A DNA stretch of 64,000 nucleotides from Mesocentrotus franciscanus (GCA_037976565.1 CP137670.1:13540600-13604599); one strand, 5' to 3'. Positions 24,213-35,180 are shown, numbered from the stretch's first letter. Notes: generated by a model not told the origin, from the sequence alone. Numbers and translations: made by a program.

Positions 24213-24595
24213 ACTGGCGTATATACTGGCGGGGGCCCCTCAAATAAAATTCAAACGCGGTTTAATTGTTTCGAATTCGATATCAGTGACTTTTCCAAAT
24301 GTTGCTGAAATGCATGACAAGAGCTAGTCCGGAATTTTTTCTCAACTTTTGTAGTAAATTATACTTTTTTATGCTTATTTCCGGGGACTGCGAAGCGTGA
24401 CCAACGGCAACGAAAAAGATTAGGGTGAAATTAAAGCCAGTTGCTCTTATATAATCGCTTTACATTAAGAGCACTTTTTATGGGGAAAGGAAAGGGGGCA
24501 CATTTTCAAAGGGAAAAGGACACTTAGGAGGGCAAAATGAGCATATTTTGATATCTTATTTGTGACTCTGGCAGATCACTATAATTATGTTTGTT
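24213..24595. repeat. Dispersed repeat, partner of 19055-19925
   Basis: Begins ACTGGCGTATATACTGGCGG, continues CCCCTCAAATAAAATTCAAA, and ends in the inverted block (GATTAGGGTGAAATTAAAG to CAGATCACTATAATTATG). Confidence 0.7.
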
Positions 24596-24596
24596 T

Positions 24597-24687
24597 GCAG
24601 TCATACCGTACCCTGTACCGCACGCCTACGTACCGTACCGCAACGTAATCTATAATTAGCGTGCGGTACAGGGTACGGTATGACTGC
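24597..24687. promoter_or_regulatory. 29-bp perfect inverted repeat upstream of C1orf131
   Basis: The arms at 24597-24625 and 24659-24687 are exact reverse complements (starting GCAGTCATACCGTACCCTGT) with a 33-bp spacer that itself repeats GTACCGTACCG. The start codon of the C1orf131-like gene lies only 54 bp further on, so the hairpin sits in its 5'UTR or core promoter. It may be a tiny MITE; a regulatory role is inference. Confidence 0.6.
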
Positions 24688-24740
24688 ATTTCTATGACGT
24701 CAAATTGGAATCCTTGAACGGCAACATTCGGTCTTTTACA

Positions 24741-24789
24741 ATGGAGGATGAAACGCAGAGAACTATTTTAGAAAAGCTGATTGAGTATG
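24741..24789 (+). CDS. C1orf131: C1orf131 exon 1
   Basis: ATG in good context, MEDETQRTILEKLIEYG, donor GTAAGG, exit phase 1. The first base of the Gly codon is here and GT comes from exon 2. The short exon was chosen because it gives the only phase-matched start before exon 2 and reads as the amphipathic N-terminus expected for the family. Confidence 0.7.
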
Positions 24790-27700
24790 GTAAGGAAATT
24801 AGTTACAAGTATCAGCAGCCAAGATGGAAGATCTAATGTTGTTTGTTGGTCGATTGTGGTTGAATAGTGCTTGTGACCAGTCTCTACTGTTGCCCCATAC
24901 ATTAAGAACCGTGTAATGTTTGCTGAATCACTCTATCAGTGTTCTCAGAATCTGAGCTGAGCTGAGCAGAGCTCAGAGTGACTTCACATTACAGTTATGG
25001 CGGCTTCGTCGAAGCTTGACTGTTAGTTCATGTACATGGTATTGTTTATTGACAGAACATAACAAAGGTGACCAGATGGAAAGTATCAAAATGAGGGAAA
25101 GAATAAGTAGGTCTAATAGTAAATGAATGAATTGACTAATTAATGAAATAATGAATCCATTTATTTTGTAATTAATATTAATTTAATTGCATTTATTAAT
25201 TGAAAATGTTGAACTTTGCAAAGAATTTTGTGTCTAGACTCTAGGCTACGCAAGCGCACTCCAGCAAAGCATAGAGAGTCCATGCTAATGCGTATTGACC
25301 TCTTGCGCTGTGCTAAAAGGCAGTAATTGCACACATGAATAGTCAATACATGTACACACATTACACACAAATGCACACAATGAATACGATGTGGCTGATC
25401 GGCAAGTTTGACAGTAGACTCACAATTTGAATTTTTAGATTATTCTTTCTAACATCGGTAAGTTGAAAAAATTGTATTTTACTGCCATTTAGGTGTCATC
25501 AATTGTCACTAAAGTACCGATTTTGAGTGAAATCAGTTGAGTTTTTGTACAGTGGTGTTTGAAATGTTGAGAATCAATAGCACAGCTTTTAATACACAGA
25601 CAGAATAGTATGCAGCTATGTGTGGGCCTACGGGAGTACGTCTACGTTTCTTGTTTTGCGAGTTTGGCGTCAGGGGAAAGCCACTCCTACAATGCATGAA
25701 GTCTAACCGTAAACAGGATGGACCTCATACTAGCTTTAACGTGTAAACCAAAGAATCCATTTTTTGAGCTTTTATACCGGTAAAATACTCTACTATATTA
25801 CAGCATAATGCGTAACGTAGACTATCAAATCATTAGGTTGAACCATATACCATTTTGGTACATCAACGTACATGATTTAAAAACTATAAAATGGAAAGAA
25901 ATTTTGTAAACTTACTTTTAAAGCCCTTTTCTCTCCTCTTCTCGAGAGAGGACTGCTTAGTTCCCTCCTCCTAATATCGATAAAATCAGTGTGATGCGCC
26001 GTGGCTGGGCTTGAAATGAGCGAGAATCAGCGTTGATGGAAAATCGCTTGAAGGATCTCCCGCAGTAACCGTGTTTTGTAACGGCGTTTTGATTTGTGAT
26101 TCATGTTTGTGATTCTAGCTTCAAAAAATCGCTTGATTCATTAAATGGTTTATCATAACATTTGAAAGTATACAGCGGGTTTTACAAAATATTGCATGAA
26201 TGTACTGCAGTACAGTGTTGTCCGTCTTAAAGCCTGTCTGCACTAGTTTGGCCAGGAGGGATTAGACCTCCCAGCGTGGTCAACAGTTGGTTATCTCATC
26301 AACTCAGCTCTCAATTAACATAAGAAAAAAGGGGGTCATGGGGGACCAACGGGTACCGCTTAGGCATTGTTTGCTATAGAGGGCGCAAGTAGCTACAAGT
26401 AGTGCAGTCCCACTTTAATACACAGCCAGGATAATAGTGCTGCTATGTGTGGGGGAAAGCTAGCCTAGAACGTCGGTCACGATTAGCCTGGAAGACGCCC
26501 CAGAAGAAAAGATGCTGTACATGGTCTTCTAGATCTATTATGCCTTGTTTTTACAATGTTTTAAAAAGCTCCAGAAAATCACCTGGATCTAGAATCTTTC
26601 GGTCTGCTCAAGGAAAAAAATCACAAATGTGAAAATTAAGCTACAAAATTTATTTGAATTCTCATTTTGGATTGCCTTTTTTTTTTTGAAGGACATATTT
26701 GTTTGAATTATTTTTTTCTTCTTCAAAATGTTTTAGGTGATAGTGTGCTTGAAGAGGATTCACCTCATCAAATCAATAAGAGGAGGAGAGCAGGTCATCA
26801 CCATGGCAACACAATAGATGATGCAGTCCTCAAAGAGAAAAAGAAGATGAAGAAGAAAAAGAAGAAGAAAAAACTCATGTCTGTGAATGTATCAAATGAA
26901 ACATTTAGCAAAGAAAAGCCGAACTCCTTAAAGAGTTTTGAGGAAGAACTGAGAATATTCCAGGCATTGCAAAAAGAGAAGAACTTGGAGAAGGAAGAAA
27001 TCACTGCGCTAGACAGAAGGAAAGATGATGATGAACAGAGGAGAAAGAAAAGGAGAGCACCTGAAGTGGTTGTATTTAATGACCCTACCAAGAGGAAAAA
27101 GGAGGTATTGTTGATGATCCATTGATTTGTTCAGTGATGATGTATTAGTTCCCACATGAAGATGTTGTAGATGGCCAAAGTTTGATTGAATTTTGCAGTT
27201 TTCAAATGATTTGTGCTTGACTAAAGGTCTGTCCAGCTTCATATTTTGTAATTTTTCTTTTTTGTTTACCCTTCTCCAAGGAAAGCTATTCTATTTTAAT
27301 TATTTTTACTCTGTGAGCTGTTATTGTTATCTTAATGTATTAATTTTGGGCTGATATTTTTCTGTATCGACCCTTCTCCCATTAGCACTTAGCCAAGCCC
27401 GAGAGAAGGCCTGGACCCAAGGGCAGAGAGATTCCCGAAGGAGAAGTAGACCTAGACCTAGCAAGGCATGAGGTTTGGAAGTTTGGCATCAGTGGATTGT
27501 CCTTTGGTGATAAGGAGAAGCACGAAGCGGCTAAGGCAGTGCAGCTTGGTGCGAAGGTAACCAGTAAAAGACCTCCAGGCATTGTTTCACTAAACCATCA
27601 CAAGTACGAGTTCACTGACATCCCATTGAAACATGTGATGAATTTAATAAATGCATTTGAATGGGTTGTCAGTGAACTTGTGCTTATGACGGTTTCGTGA

Positions 27701-30700
27701 AACGCTGCCCTGATGGCCAATCGTGTAGAACCCATTTGTTTTTAATTCAGACATGAGATATGAACAAAAATTATACACACAATCACACATGGTGCCCATT
27801 TTTGTTTTCCTTCCATTTCCAAAATTTAAAAAAGTAGAAAAAGAAAGAAAAGATAATAAATTTTAGAGTTGTTAACTTGTTATTAACTTTATAACTGTCA
27901 ATGTAAATCCTTTTTCAGATCAGAATATGTCAATTTTTGTTTCAGGAATGAAGCAATGAAACAAAAATACCATTATTGCCAATTTATAGAAGGGAATTAT
28001 CAAATACCTGTCCTGATAGGATTTATATAATTTTATACACAGGTTTACCTAGGATCAAAATGAAAACGTGTTGACTTACAGGTTTGCTCTTGACCATTTC
28101 AGAACAAGAATTCCACATTGTTGTGGTTTGGCATAGTTACTCTTGATTTAAAGCCAAATGTATAAAAGAAAGGGCAAACATTTCTCTGTCTGTTCTCTGA
28201 CCGCATTACAGTGAAAGCTGTATATAAAGACGGCACAAGGGAAAGAAATGTACAGGTTTCTTTATTAATTATTAAATGAGGAACAGTTTTCAAGGAATAC
28301 AAAAATATTTCTACGCAGATGGTTGCTTAAGTAGGTTTCACTGTAATAGCAATTCAAATTTTTGTGTAAATTTTGTGGTTCCATATATGCAGCCGCCCAA
28401 GAGAGCATTTGTGAACTACAAGGAACTCATGGAAACTAAACGGCAGAAGAAGATTGAGGAGACGCAGCAGAGAGAGATCGTAAGTAGGGAGACATCTTCA
28501 TTAATGTAAATACATTCCATTCCATTCCAAAAGATATTTGATATAGCGCCTTTTCCTTGCAGTTACAAAGCGCTGCACACACACCGCTCCACAATGTTTG
28601 GGCCACTTAAAAACAAAAGTCAAACCTTTCTTAGTGGTCACCTCTCTCTACAGGCCACCTGTCTATAGTGGTCACCACCATTGCCCACCTCTACCTACGG
28701 GGATAGATTCTTCGCTGCACCTGTTCTCTGGAACTCACATCCTTCTTCCATGGAATCATTCAAAACACATCTGAAAACATGAAATTTGACTCTCACTACT
28801 GTAGATTAACCCTTTAGCAACTAAGCCGCCCAAAACCGCCCCTCCTTTTACTCACTAAACCGCCCAAAACCGCCCATCCGTTTTCGTCTGTTTTCAATGA
28901 GCTGTAGTATCAGTTCTAGGGTCTACCGTGAAAATGTTATATGTGCGTATTCCTTATGTCATCTAAAGTAGGATTCTGCATAGAAAAATAACGCATGTTT
29001 CACATTATTCAGAACAATGTCAAAATGAGAGCAATATTGCAACATCTTCCAGTGAGTAATAGGCCATTTTTACAAAATCTCTAGTTGCTAATGGGTTAAT
29101 CTGTTGAGTCATTATTTAAAATGTAACTTGCATATTCATTCTTGTCGCGCCTTGATCGAAAGTTTCGTTTATGTTCATATGTTAGATAAGAAAAATGTGT
29201 TGAAGAACCTGTGTAGAAAGGCCACCTGTCTACACTGGCCACTTTTGTGTTTCCCCTGAGTGGCCTTAGTAGATGTATTGGTCCTCTTGATACGTCACCA
29301 GAATGTGGATTGTAAGGTAGAGGGTTCAAATCCATGCCAGGTACAAACTTTCGTTACAAAGACATTCATCTACATTTGCCACACTCTACCCAGGTTGTGT
29401 AATATACGAATGATTATGTTCTGGGTTTATATTGCTCTTAATTCATCAACAATGGATTATAGATAATATTAAATGGCTACCAGTGGGAAGAAATTCTATT
29501 AATTCTTCACCGCCTTTTGATCAGGGTTAAGCCCAGTGAACTCAAAGCTCTTTTGAAGGGCATAGCAAAATTGATGAGATCCATGAAGAGATCAATGCAC
29601 TACATGATAAATGAATATTGTTCTTTGGTTTACTATTGATTCTTGTAAAAAGCTCACCTCCTCCAAACCCTCCAACTACTTTATACTGTGCAGTTGCATA
29701 TATAGCTTGTATAATTGATGCATACAGTCTCAAATTAAGCGCAGGTAGATCGTATAATGAACTCATTTGCATGCATCATATGTCAACTATTCTGCTTTGT
29801 TTTATTTTGTTATTCTTACCTGTATGATATCTTTGTCTTGCAGGATCGACAGATGGGATTAAAAACATCAAAGAAGAAAGAAGAGAAGATACAGCTGCAG
29901 TAAGTAAAGCAATTGTTACTACAGTTAAAACCTGCTATAAGGAGCTCCTTGGGACCATGGCAATTACCTTGTTATATCAGGGGAGTGTTTCACAAAGACT
30001 AAGATCGACTTTAAGTTGGACTTAAGTATAACAGGCCGTTCGTGCCATTGTTTGCTCTCACCATTATGATCTTTAGATAATATTGTTTTCTTCAATAATG
30101 AATTATCAAAAAATGTAAGTTTTGTAGATTTTTTACCATGATTTGTATGTCCTGTGAGAGACCAATGCCAGTAAATGATGAGAGAAAACAATGGCACGAA
30201 CGGCCTGTTATACTGTTATAGTCTTTGTGAAACACCCCCCAGGAATCTTGTTATATCAGGGTAAAAAACAGAAGAATATAAAGAGCTGGGTCCAGCAAAA
30301 TCACCTTGTTATAACAGATACCTCGATATATCAGAGCTCTTTATAACGCGTTTCCACTGTATTTCATTTCAAATTTTCTTTATAAGATATGGAATTGCTC
30401 TTTGTTGTATACAAAGTGCAGCTGGGCTAGAACGTGTTTGTGACAACTTTATTACAATGCAAGCACTCGATGACTCTCCATGCTTTATTCCATATCAATA
30501 GTATTAAGCATTTAAGGCACCTTGGATCAATTCGAGTGGCTGTAATCATGCGTGCATCCTGCAACGCAGCCTTGTTTGCGTGAAAGCCGCGATTGTCCTA
30601 ATCCCTCTATTCAAGCGATGCTTGGGGGAATCCCGCATGGAGAAGGTTTCCGTTCCAAACTTCTCCACCACAGAGAGCGATATTCTTATAGTGATTTTAA

Positions 30701-33647
30701 CTGATACCAGGTGAGCACCCTCTGTTGCCAACATGTAAAAAAAAGAGGCTCAGTGACTCAGTCTGCCCTGTGCTTTTAACTCTCACACTATGCAGGGACC
30801 GCGGAACCAGGGGCGCTAGGCTGCAGCCCCCCCCCCACTTTTTTGAGTAGACACGTTTCATAAAATCTCTAAAAAAGGGGTTTATAGATTGTTCTCGCAT
30901 GCTCAGCCCCCCACACTTTCAAAAACGCTCCACGGCCCCTGCTATGTAGGGTCAAAATTTGGATTCCTTCCTCCAAAGGGAGAACTTATCAAGAAATATT
31001 ATATATCACAAATTTATACAAGTCATACATTAATGCCCTTTCTTTCTTTAATATGTTTCGCTTTGTTGTAGCTCCATTTGTCACGTTTTCGTTTCCAAAC
31101 TTTAATATTTTTGTGGGGTTATCTTTAAAAATATTTGACTTCTGGAACACTTATAAACGTATGGGTCATACGTTTATGACTAATCATGAAAATATTATTA
31201 TGTATAGATGAATAGCGCAAAATATGAACTTTTTGAACGACAGCGCCGTAAAAACCAAACAATAACAACACCAACAGCAGCAGCAGCCTTCATATTTTTT
31301 TTCTCTCATCCTCAAGGTTTTTATTTCCATAATTTCAATACATATTTACATTAATTACTCAATGATTGAGTGAAACATAACATAGGCTAGAAATTAAAGT
31401 ATATACAACAATTCTTCCAGCTTAGTATTATTTTCTTTGCTAACACATTCATACCTTTAAAAAATCTTAGCAACAACTTGAATTATAGAAATAAAGCATG
31501 TGGGTAAATAACCGAACCATTGACAATCTTTTTAACATAACATTTATTAACGAAGGAATAGGGATATTATATTTAGAGTTTACAAATAAACAATATGAAA
31601 TAAGACAATAGGAGTGATCGAGAGGGAGGTAAAGAGAGAGGATGGCATCTCGGACATTCAATGTTGCCTTTGCCCTACCCCGCCAGCCTATATGGGCGCA
31701 TTAAACAGTCGTATATTCATTCTATAACCTTCTCTTATGTTATCCTCTGTTTGTTGCTTCTTTAACCTTTTCTCATGTAATTGTTTGTTTCTTCCTTCTA
31801 TAACCTTTTGTTATGTTATTCTGTTTCTTCCTTCTATAACCTTTTCTTATGTTTTTCTTTGTTTCTTCCTTCTTTGAGCTTTCCTTACGTTATTTTTGTT
31901 ATATAACCTTTTCTTATGGTATCCTTTTTTACTTCCTTCTATAACCTTTTCATATGTTATTCTGTGTCTCTTCCTTCTAAAACCTTTTCTTATGTTATTC
32001 TATATTTCTTCCTTCTATAACCTTTCCTAACGTTATTTTTGTTATAACCTTTTCTTATGGTATCCTTTTTTACTTCCTTCTATAACCTTTCCTGATGTTA
32101 TTCTGTGTCTCTTCCTCCTATAACCTTATAATATGTTATCCTTTGTTTCTTCCTTTTATAACCTTTTATGTTATCCTTTGTTTCTTCCTTCTATAACCTC
32201 TCTATATGTTATCCTTTGTTTCTTCCTTTTATAACCTTTTATGTTATCCTTTGTTTCTTCCTTCTATAACCTCTCTGTATGTTATCCTTTGTTTCTTCCT
32301 TCTATAACCTCTCTGTATGTTATCCTTTGTTTCTTCCTTCTATAACCTCCCTGTATGTTATCCTTTGTTTCTTCCTTCTATAACCTCTCTGTATGTTATC
32401 CTTTGTTTCTTCCTTCTATAACCTTTTTCTTATGTTATTCTTTGTTTCTTCCTTCTATCACCTTCTCTTATGTTATTCTTTGTTTCTTCCTTCAATAACC
32501 CATTCTTATGTTGTTTAAAATGCTAACGGTTCATTACATATGAACTAGACAGCTAGTTGTTCAGATAATATTGTAAACAACTGATTGCATTTTTAAACAG
32601 GTCATATTATTTTTAAACAACCCTTTTAAACAGTGTTTTTATTGTGTATGATCCATTCCCTAAAGGAGTACAATGCTAATTCCACACAAACTCCAGCTAC
32701 GCTAAAACAACCTTTGTAATTTAGCCGTAGAGGGAGCTACATGTAAATAGGAATGGCGAATCTTCCAATGGCGAGAAAAATCGATTGCAGGATTCCAGCA
32801 GGAAAAAAGATGTCACCGCCTTTCAGACAAACACAATGCGGCCCCTGGTGGGCAAATCCCGCATCCGGGATTAGTGAATAAAGCCTTCCCACGTGCGTGC
32901 TTAGGTTAATCCGATGCGGCGGATCGTGAATGGTATTTGATCCAAGGCGCCTAATGAACAATTGGTCAGATATACTATATTCCTGTACGAATTCAAAATC
33001 ACACGATTTATCGAAATATTGTCCCAACAGTTTATAATCAAGTGTAATCTCGGTATACAAAATACACTGTATTCCTAATTTTGCCTTGAGAGATCCTAAT
33101 TTTTGCTGTGAAAGGTTGGCAGGTATGCTATATTGCATTTGATGCTAGGGATATAAAAAGGAAACAAAAAAAAAAAGTTTTAAAATCCTTAAATTAGCAA
33201 CATGTTGAAAACTATAAAATAATTGTTTTTTAAATAAAAACTGGCCATTTTAAAAGCTGTACAACAAAATTCTTGCCCACATGTATGTTGTTCTCAGAGA
33301 CACTGCTTTTTATTTTATCATTGTAGCAATAAAAGAAAAATATAGGAAACTGGATTGTTGTGATTCGTGAAGGTACCTCATAATTATTTTGAATGAATGC
33401 TACTGTGCAGACCGAATTGTGGCTTCCTATTACATGTACATGATAATGTCGGTTGGCTTTGCTGTGATTTTGAAATATTTTGTTTTGTTATTTTGTTTTC
33501 AGGAATAAAGGTTTCTGGACCGACAAGACGCAAAGGAAAGGGGTCTATGTGGATGGGCAGCTTGGAAAATACAAGAGGGGTGTGCAAGTCTTTACAAAGA
33601 GGGACATGGCACAGATTAAAAATCAGAAAGGAAGAGGCCAAAGGTGA
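24741..33647 (+). CDS. C1orf131: C1orf131-like (DUF4602) protein, 6 exons
   Basis: Exons 24741-24789, 26737-27104, 27386-27556, 28393-28479, 29844-29899 and 33503-33647 join with all phases matching (876 nt, 291 residues; the human protein is about the same length). Order: an acidic/hydrophobic N-terminus, a Lys-rich patch (about 50-65), VVVFNDPTKRKK (about 126-137), the conserved DUF4602 core (LDLARHEVWKFGISGLSFG and AVQLGAKPPKRAFVNYKEL), a Lys/Glu-rich helix and a basic tail with GKYKRGVQVF. The family is a small basic nucleolar protein found in the human small-subunit processome, so a role in 18S rRNA maturation is expected. The start codon follows a hairpin and has the context ACAATGG. 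Introns hold MITEs, SINE pieces and a satellite array. Identification is from the motif pattern; no search was run. Confidence 0.88.
25240..25620 (+). repeat. Dispersed repeat, partner of 53745-54130
   Basis: Same order of blocks as at 53745-54130, in intron 1 of C1orf131. Boundaries are approximate. Confidence 0.8.
26737..27104 (+). CDS. C1orf131: C1orf131 exon 2
   Basis: Acceptor TGTTTTAG, donor GTATTG, phases 1 to 0. It encodes DSVLEEDSPHQINKRRR, a run of lysines, SFEEELRIFQALQKEK and VVVFNDPTKRKKE. The lysine-rich patch suits a nucleolar localisation signal. Confidence 0.85.
27386..27556 (+). CDS. C1orf131: C1orf131 exon 3 (DUF4602 core)
   Basis: Acceptor TCCCATTAG, donor GTAACC, phase 0-0, 57 codons. 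It encodes DLDLARHEVWKFGISGLSFG and HEAAKAVQLGAK, the best-conserved part of the family. A MITE starts 17 bp after the exon end. Confidence 0.9.
27573..27716. mobile_element. MITE beside exon 3 donor
   Basis: The arms of about 55 bp are inverted matches (GTTTCACTAAACC and GGTTTCGTGAAAC; GTTCACTGACATCCCATT and AATGGGTTGTCAGTGAAC). Related arms are seen at 39255-39312. The insertion lies within the first 20 bp of intron 3 without touching the donor. Confidence 0.75.
28209..28343. mobile_element. TA-flanked MITE (CAGT ends)
   Basis: Starts CAGTGAAAGCTG and ends AGGTTTCACTG, flanked by TA on both sides. It is a diverged member of the family at 39466 and 48634. The TA target and CAGT ends point to the Tc1/mariner/pogo group by general knowledge. 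Confidence 0.7.
28393..28479 (+). CDS. C1orf131: C1orf131 exon 4
   Basis: Acceptor ATATATGCAG, donor GTAAGT, phase 0-0, 29 codons. It encodes PPKRAFVNYKELMETKRQKK, directly continuing LGAK of exon 3 to give the family motif LGAKPPKRxxVNYK. Confidence 0.92.
28510..29095. repeat. SINE tail and inverted-repeat remnants
   Basis: 28515-28590 has TATAGCGCC and AAAGCGCTGCAC, the 3' end of the SINE family. 28640-28680 (GGCCACCTGTCTATAGTGGT) is matched inverted near 29218-29245, as in MITEs of the CAGT family. 28830-28880 repeats AACCGCCCAAAACCGCCC. Confidence 0.5.
29255..29400 (+). repeat. tRNA-SINE fragment
   Basis: A tRNA-like head with box B GGGTTCAAATCC followed by AAAGACATTCATCTACATTT and GCCACACTCTACCCAGG. 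It is truncated after the head. Confidence 0.65.
29844..29899 (+). CDS. C1orf131: C1orf131 exon 5
   Basis: Acceptor TCTTGCAG, donor GTAAGT, phases 0 to 2. It encodes DRQMGLKTSKKKEEKIQL. A MITE begins 21 bp into the following intron. Confidence 0.85.
29921..30360. mobile_element. MITE (CAGT family) split by a second MITE
   Basis: The outer element starts CAGTTAAAACCTGCTATAA and ends CGCGTTTCCACTG, with TA on both sides. Its middle matches the intact copy at 37783-37959. At 29981-30240 it is interrupted by a different element with GTGTTTCACAAAGACTAAG-type ends. Confidence 0.85.
29981..30240. mobile_element. Inner MITE (GTGTTTCACAAAG ends)
   Basis: The inverted arms of more than 70 bp include AACAGGCCGTTCGTGCCATT and its reverse complement AATGGCACGAACGGCCTGTT. 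Other copies are at 48843-49122 and 57601-57883. It lies inside the outer MITE, so it is the younger insertion. Confidence 0.85.
30780..30960. repeat. Decayed inverted-repeat element
   Basis: CCGCGGAACCAGGGGCG on the left and CTCCACGGCCCCTGC on the right are partial inverted matches, with C-rich tracts inside. It is probably an old hAT-like element in intron 5. Confidence 0.4.
31715..32515 (+). repeat. C/T-rich satellite array 3 (in intron 5)
   Basis: About 20 monomers of 35-38 bp (CTTCCTTCTATAACC, TTATGTTATCCTTTGTTT). The block at 32160-32420 is a run of near-identical units with CTCTCTGTATGTTATCC and looks recently amplified. The left flank near 31575 (AAATAAACAATATGAA) is shared with array 2. 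Confidence 0.9.
32516..33502. other. Intron 5, no feature seen
   Basis: A minus-strand open stretch at 32737-33138 exists but shows no recognisable family or splice context. Confidence 0.4.
33503..33647 (+). CDS. C1orf131: C1orf131 exon 6 and stop
   Basis: Acceptor TTGTTTTCAG, entry phase 2, stop TGA at 33645-33647. It encodes NKGFWTDKTQRKGVYVDGQL, then GKYKRGVQVFTKRDMAQIK and a short basic tail, the C-terminal pattern of the C1orf131 family. Another frame stays open longer here but does not match the splice phase. Confidence 0.9.
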
Positions 33648-34289
33648 CAGGAACTTCACTTTTCATAAGGACATCACTTTTATCGCTCATCTCTTTTAAA
33701 GAGCTTTTAGTGCAGGAGATCCAAGTTTTTTATGCGCATCAGGGATTATTGTGTTGGTTCGACAAGGTAAATATTTGACTATAGGAAGAAGAACTCAATG
33801 ATGAAGACTAAAATGCTGAAAAGCTTGGACGTACACTGGAAACCCTGAAGGACCTCAAATGCCTTTATTTTGTTTAAACTTTGCTGTAATGCATTTTTTT
33901 ACCCATTTTTTAACCCATTTTTTTTTTTTTTTTTTAGCTATTAAATTAAGTCCAAAGTTTGTAAGATTTTTCTTTTCAGAATTTTATGGCACATGTATTA
34001 ACCGAGTTCAAATGGATTTGAATATAATTTATTTTGTTGTGCCTTTTAATCTTTTATTCTTAGTTTGTTTTAATTAGAAAGTCCTTTTTAACAAGCCGTA
34101 GTGTTTACTACACATGCACTGCTAGGTACTGGGACAACAGATCAAACTCTTCAAAATATTCACTTATGTCGTCATTTTTTATTCAATATGAAGGTTGAAT
34201 AACTGAATTTTCCTTCCAGATTTCTTAAATAACACTATGTACATTATTTACAGGTAAAAACATTTCAAAATACATTGATTCAAAATATG

Positions 34290-34295
34290 AATAAA
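34290..34295 (+). terminator. Candidate poly(A) signal for C1orf131
   Basis: AATAAA about 640 bp after the stop codon, followed within 25 bp by T-rich sequence (ATCATCATTTCATGTGTG). Confidence 0.4.
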
Positions 34296-34400
34296 GAAAT
34301 GTACAGCATATCATCATCATTTCATGTGTGCCTTAATTGCTTAATATTCTCTGTGTTTTCAGAACATGTTATTAAGATGCAATAATTTCAATTCATTCTA

Positions 34401-34406
34401 TTTATT
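34401..34406 (-). terminator. Candidate poly(A) signal for tectonic
   Basis: TTTATT on the plus strand is AATAAA on the minus strand, about 1.0 kb past the tectonic stop. If both signals are used, the 3' ends of the two convergent genes come very close or overlap. Confidence 0.3.
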
Positions 34407-35023
34407 GTAACAAAAATGTCTAGCAAGCAGTAATTCATATAAAATAGAATGAAGGTGAAGACTTAAATAATAAGGTTATAATGGCAATTTAAATGTCACA
34501 TTTTCAATGATTAAGTGTGAAAACAATCCTAAAATTCTGAAGAAATATAGAATAGGGGCTTCTATATGATGGCAAGAAAATTAAATTAGTGAGAATTCCC
34601 AAAGCAGTCTCGACCACTGCATACATGTAGCTCTGGCATGAACATCATTAGGAATTCCATACTTTTGTCAAAATTTGATTTGAGCGATACCCAAATCTCC
34701 CATGATCAACTTTACAAACAACATGCGAATAAGAATGATATAATCATAAGTATCTAGCACTGTAAGGAATTAAAGAGAAATGCAATCTTATTGGACAACA
34801 ACTCTAAAAGAAAGCAGAAACAGACCGGTGAAAGTTTTAATGAAATAAAATCAGTAAATAAATAAGAAAGTAATGAATTTTGAAAGTTGTAATCACTAAA
34901 TATGTATGGGCACTATAAATTTGCTGAATCTGTAACATCAATAGTACATAGTGCAGGACAATTTTCCAATTTCTTCAATCATAAAAATTACTAAAATAAT
35001 TTTTTTTTTCTTCAAAATGTATA

Positions 35024-35180
35024 ATAATAATAATAGCTAGTTCTTATATAGCGCTTTTCAGGACCGCAAGCCCTCTCAAAGCGCTTTACAGATATATATA
35101 TTTACCCAGACAGTATGACGCAGAAGGGTCTTCCATTTTTAGATCAAGGGAGAACTCGGAAGGCACTTGGGAGAAAAAAA
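35024..35180 (-). repeat. SINE 3' tail fragment
   Basis: On the minus strand, CTGTAAAGCGCTTTGAGAGG, then GCGCTATATAAGAACTAGCT and an ATT-rich end, matching the end of the SINE at 41321-41684. Confidence 0.75.

Noticed and set aside
26798..27091. Minus-strand open frame rich in Phe/Ser opposite C1orf131 exon 2
   Set aside because: Shadow of the Lys/Glu-rich coding exon.
32737..33138. 133-codon minus-strand open frame in C1orf131 intron 5
   Set aside because: No recognisable domain, odd composition and no supporting splice sites or neighbours.
33397..33699. Alternative plus-strand frame over the last C1orf131 exon
   Set aside because: It is longer as an open frame but out of phase with exon 5. 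The phase-matched frame carries the conserved GKYKRGVQVF tail.
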